DNA of 10,022 nucleotides from Neocallimastix lanati (nom. inval.) (lineage: Eukaryota > Neocallimastigomycota > Neocallimastigomycetes > Neocallimastigales > Neocallimastigaceae), in NCBI GenBank assembly GCA_016946835.1, contig JACVTC010000763.1:1-10022 (forward strand). The letters are read 5' to 3'. A program made the position numbers and the translations under genes. This document shows positions 7,906 to 10,022 of the stretch, in pieces (within the stretch, counting starts at the first letter, position 1; each line of letters starts with the position of its first letter). The notes under the pieces are model-generated. The model ran no database searches, was not told where the DNA came from, and saw only the letters and a program-made list of their open reading frames with translations.

Positions 7906-8346
7906 ATATTATTATGGTATCATATTTAAATACTCATAACTAATATTTATATGCTATATTTATATAATATATATAAATCATATATTTAAGTTAAAATTAA
8001 TAATGATACAATGTACATTAATTATATAATATATGACTATATAAATTATTTGAAATGAAATAAAATTATACTATAAAATAATTTATATATTCATAGAATA
8101 TATATGATTTATATTTTTTAAAAGTTTTTTTCTTTTTTTCTTTTATTTTTTTTTTTTATTTAAAAAAAAAAAAGTAAAAATTGTATAATAATTAATATTT
8201 GTATTATTTAATTTTTTTTTATTTTTTATTTTTATAAAACTATGAATAAAATTGAAATTAAATATTTTTTAAAATTTTATATTTAATATAAATATAATAT
8301 GAATAATATGTAATGAATTTTTCTATTAATTTTGTTTTTTATTTTC

Positions 8347-8450
8347 TTTTTTTTTTTTTTTTTTTTTACTATCAGTATTGTCTTTATTAATTTTTTTTTT
8401 TTAGTTTATTTTATAATAATTTTACAAAAATTATTATTATTATTATTATT
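8347..8450. repeat. T-runs and TTA microsatellite
   Basis: A 21-nt T-run (8347-8367), a second T-run around 8390-8402 and about seven TTA units (8431-8450) lie within about 100 bases. Simple-sequence DNA with no sign of coding. Confidence 0.85.
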
Positions 8451-8624
8451 TTTTTAGTGATATATATTTAATTAAAATTTTAATTCAATATATCAGAAAA
8501 ATGTATTTATTTATATCTATTTAAAATTTTAAATCATACATATATATATATGATTATGTATTAATTTGATAGTTATTTTAAATGAATTATATATACATAT
8601 AAAATAAAAAGAAAATAAAAAATT

Positions 8625-8700
8625 AAAAAAAAAAAAAAAAAAAAATTAATATATAGAATACTATCTATATTTAAATTAAAAAATAAAAAAAAAAAAAAAA
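8625..8700. repeat. Paired A-runs
   Basis: Runs of 21 A (8625-8645) and 16 A (8685-8700) lie 80-160 bases upstream of the secreted-protein start. Poly(dA:dT) tracts often keep fungal promoters free of nucleosomes; that role here is inference. Confidence 0.8.
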
Positions 8701-8781
8701 TATAAATATTTTATAAAATGATTTAATAGTTTCTTAAATATCTTATTATAAACAAATTAATAAAAAAATATAAATATAATA

Positions 8782-10022
8782 ATGTTAGAATTATTATTAT
8801 TATTTGTCATTAACGTAATAAGTATTATTTGTTCTCCGTTAACAAATATTGAAATACAAACACCAACTACTACTAGAGAATTTTGTCTCTATACTACTAA
8901 TAAAGTAGTTAGAATGGTTAATCCTTTTTATATAAATTCTCAAAATAAAACTATATATTTTGAAAGTATCGAAGAATATGCCAAATATGTTGGACCAACT
9001 TGGTTTGGTGTTGGATTTTGTGATTCCAATAAATTAGTAAACAATGTTGGTGAATATTATACAGTTACTAAGAAAGTAGATGTCAGTAAAAGAGACGAAT
9101 CCAAAAAACAAAATCAAAGTGATGGAAAGGATAATGTAGAGGATGAAAAATTAAATGACAAACCTAATGATGACGCTGTTGATGATGAACTTGATGTTAA
9201 AGATGATGATATATATAAAGTTCGTACATTAGAAGAATATAAAGAAAGATATGCAAAAATAATTGAGAAAAAAGCAATAAAAATGAAAAATATTTCTTTA
9301 ACTAGTAGCAATCCAGCTTATAATCCTTATCATCAATCTTTAATTAATTTTAATAAAAACGGTAAAACGAATTTTATCACAGTATTAGGAACGCCATATA
9401 CAAAAGAACAATACAAAAATTTAGTTAAGGAAGATTCACCTAATTATAAAAATTGTATGTCGGTTACTAATATGAAAGGTTCAACATTTTCTTGCTCTAT
9501 TGCTTATTTAGTTAGTGAACAACAATCAATTACGATTGCTCTTTCAAATGGTAAGACCTATCACAAAGCTAATGGACAAGTTTATAGTGAAGGTGATGCT
9601 GTTACTGATGATATTAATAGTTCTGTTGAATTAGCTTCAGCTTTGTCTAAAGGAGGTTCTATATCTTCATCAGAATCAAAAGGAACAACCAATTCTCTTG
9701 AACAGCTTCATTCTATAGTTAATTCAAAAGCTTTAGCCATTATGAATAGTAATGATTATACTCATACTGATACTCGTGAAGAGTCTTATTCGCATACCGT
9801 AAGTGAAGAAAATTCTCATTCTAGATCTGATGGTGGTGAAGTTATTGATGAAACTAATTGGAGTCATACCGATGAAAAATCAAATACGGATGAATATTCA
9901 AGAATGAGAATGGAAGATTATGAGAAAGCTAAAAAGGGATATAAACCTGAACGACCAGAAGCTTATAAAAATGAAGAAAAAAAATCAAAAAGAGACATTG
10001 TAAAAAGAGCACCTAATAAACT
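8782..10022 (+). CDS. Secreted protein with signal peptide and Lys-Arg processing sites (3' partial)
   Basis: No family is recognised. The frame opens at ATG 8782, after an in-frame TAA at 8761, and runs 413 codons off the right edge. Residues 1-18 (MLELLLLFVINVISIICS) are a clear signal peptide, so the product enters the secretory route. Residues 19-102 form a small domain with two cysteines (REFCLYTT, GVGFCDSN) that could pair. Then come a Lys-Arg site (VSKR|DESK, 103-104), an Asp/Glu/Lys-rich linker to about 150, and a second domain with two more cysteines (NYKNCMSV, STFSCSIA). From about 280 to 375 the chain is dominated by Ser, Thr, His, Glu and Asp in strand-like alternation (DYTHTD, SYSHTV, NSHSRSDGG, NWSHTDEKS). 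The visible part ends with two further Lys-Arg sites three residues apart (KSKR|DIVKR|APN). Kex2-type maturation is likely. The Ser/Thr alternation resembles strands of beta-pore proteins or a cell-wall stalk; neither is shown. Confidence 0.85.
   Translation, partial: MLELLLLFVINVISIICSPLTNIEIQTPTTTREFCLYTTNKVVRMVNPFYINSQNKTIYFESIEEYAKYVGPTWFGVGFCDSNKLVNNVGEYYTVTKKVDVSKRDESKKQNQSDGKDNVEDEKLNDKPNDDAVDDELDVKDDDIYKVRTLEEYKERYAKIIEKKAIKMKNISLTSSNPAYNPYHQSLINFNKNGKTNFITVLGTPYTKEQYKNLVKEDSPNYKNCMSVTNMKGSTFSCSIAYLVSEQQSITIALSNGKTYHKANGQVYSEGDAVTDDINSSVELASALSKGGSISSSESKGTTNSLEQLHSIVNSKALAIMNSNDYTHTDTREESYSHTVSEENSHSRSDGGEVIDETNWSHTDEKSNTDEYSRMRMEDYEKAKKGYKPERPEAYKNEEKKSKRDIVKRAPNK

Larger units (their letters stand above)
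7906..8781. other. Gene-free, homopolymer-rich spacer between two plus-strand genes
   Basis: No coding frame of note on either strand. The first 200 bases are TATA/ATAT-rich and should hold the 3' end of the giant gene. From about 8110 there are many T- and A-runs: 21 T at 8347-8367, 21 A at 8625-8645, 16 A at 8685-8700. A TTA microsatellite lies at 8431-8450, and an AATCAT...ATGATT hairpin-like AT palindrome near 8530-8555. The promoter of the secreted-protein gene must lie at the right end, but no element stands out. Confidence 0.6.

Noticed and set aside
8520-8560. AT palindrome as a terminator or origin hairpin
   Set aside because: TA-rich self-complementarity is expected by chance in sequence of this composition.
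7906-8781. tRNA, rRNA, CRISPR or transposon ends in the long spacer
   Set aside because: No G/C-bearing stems, spaced repeats or terminal inverted repeats with target duplications are visible; it is simple A/T sequence.
9114-9311. Minus-strand frame that looks like a signal peptide plus Ser-rich tail
   Set aside because: It is antisense to the acidic Asp/Lys linker of the secreted protein; the Ser runs are complements of GAT/GAA codons.
1-10022. Dictyostelium or Plasmodium origin suggested by A/T content and Asn runs
   Set aside because: A tryptophan-synthesis gene is not expected in those lineages, and the short TAG-ending introns with Lys-Arg processing in a secreted protein fit an anaerobic fungus better.

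Overview
This is a very AT-rich eukaryotic window, with G+C roughly a fifth by eye and lower between genes. Gene-dense blocks are separated by poly-A/poly-T tracts and TAA/AAT microsatellites. Introns of about 90-100 nt with GTAAGT-like donors and TAG acceptors, a tryptophan-biosynthesis gene, Asn/Lys/Ile-rich giant proteins and Lys-Arg processing sites in a secreted protein best fit an anaerobic gut fungus (Neocallimastigomycota). That assignment is inference from style, not a database match.

Left block, minus strand (1-1165): The first 166 bases hold the N-terminal coding part of anthranilate synthase component I (TRP2/TrpE family). It runs off the left edge, and a possible 6-nt first exon lies at 266-271. 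The recognisable protein reads through two different frames, so a one-base deletion near 131-138 is apparent. Just upstream of it on the same strand is a previously hidden multi-exon gene at 297-1165. Its four exons (989-1165, 797-900, 486-705, 297-386) join in phase to give 196 residues of an unrecognised basic protein. Its 5' end was not found with confidence.

Middle (1166-1833): A spacer between the divergent genes. It contains a 21-nt A-run, an AAT microsatellite and a sharply GC-richer island at 1450-1570 of unknown origin. A reading frame without ATG at 1663-1833 continues into the giant gene.

Plus strand (1834-7905): One uninterrupted frame of 2023 codons encodes an unrecognised, largely helical giant protein. 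Its main feature is an ancient tandem duplication of about 530-540 residues (about 646-1187 and 1380-1906). An N-terminal domain without an assigned family precedes it, and a Gly/Ser/Pro/His-rich tail follows. The true start appears to lie upstream of the first ATG.

Right block: 7906-8781 is a gene-free, homopolymer-rich spacer. From 8782 a second plus-strand gene begins and runs off the window. It encodes a secreted protein with a clear signal peptide, Lys-Arg processing sites, an acidic linker and a long Ser/Thr/His/Glu-rich alternating segment. The two large plus-strand genes may be functionally related, but the window does not prove this.
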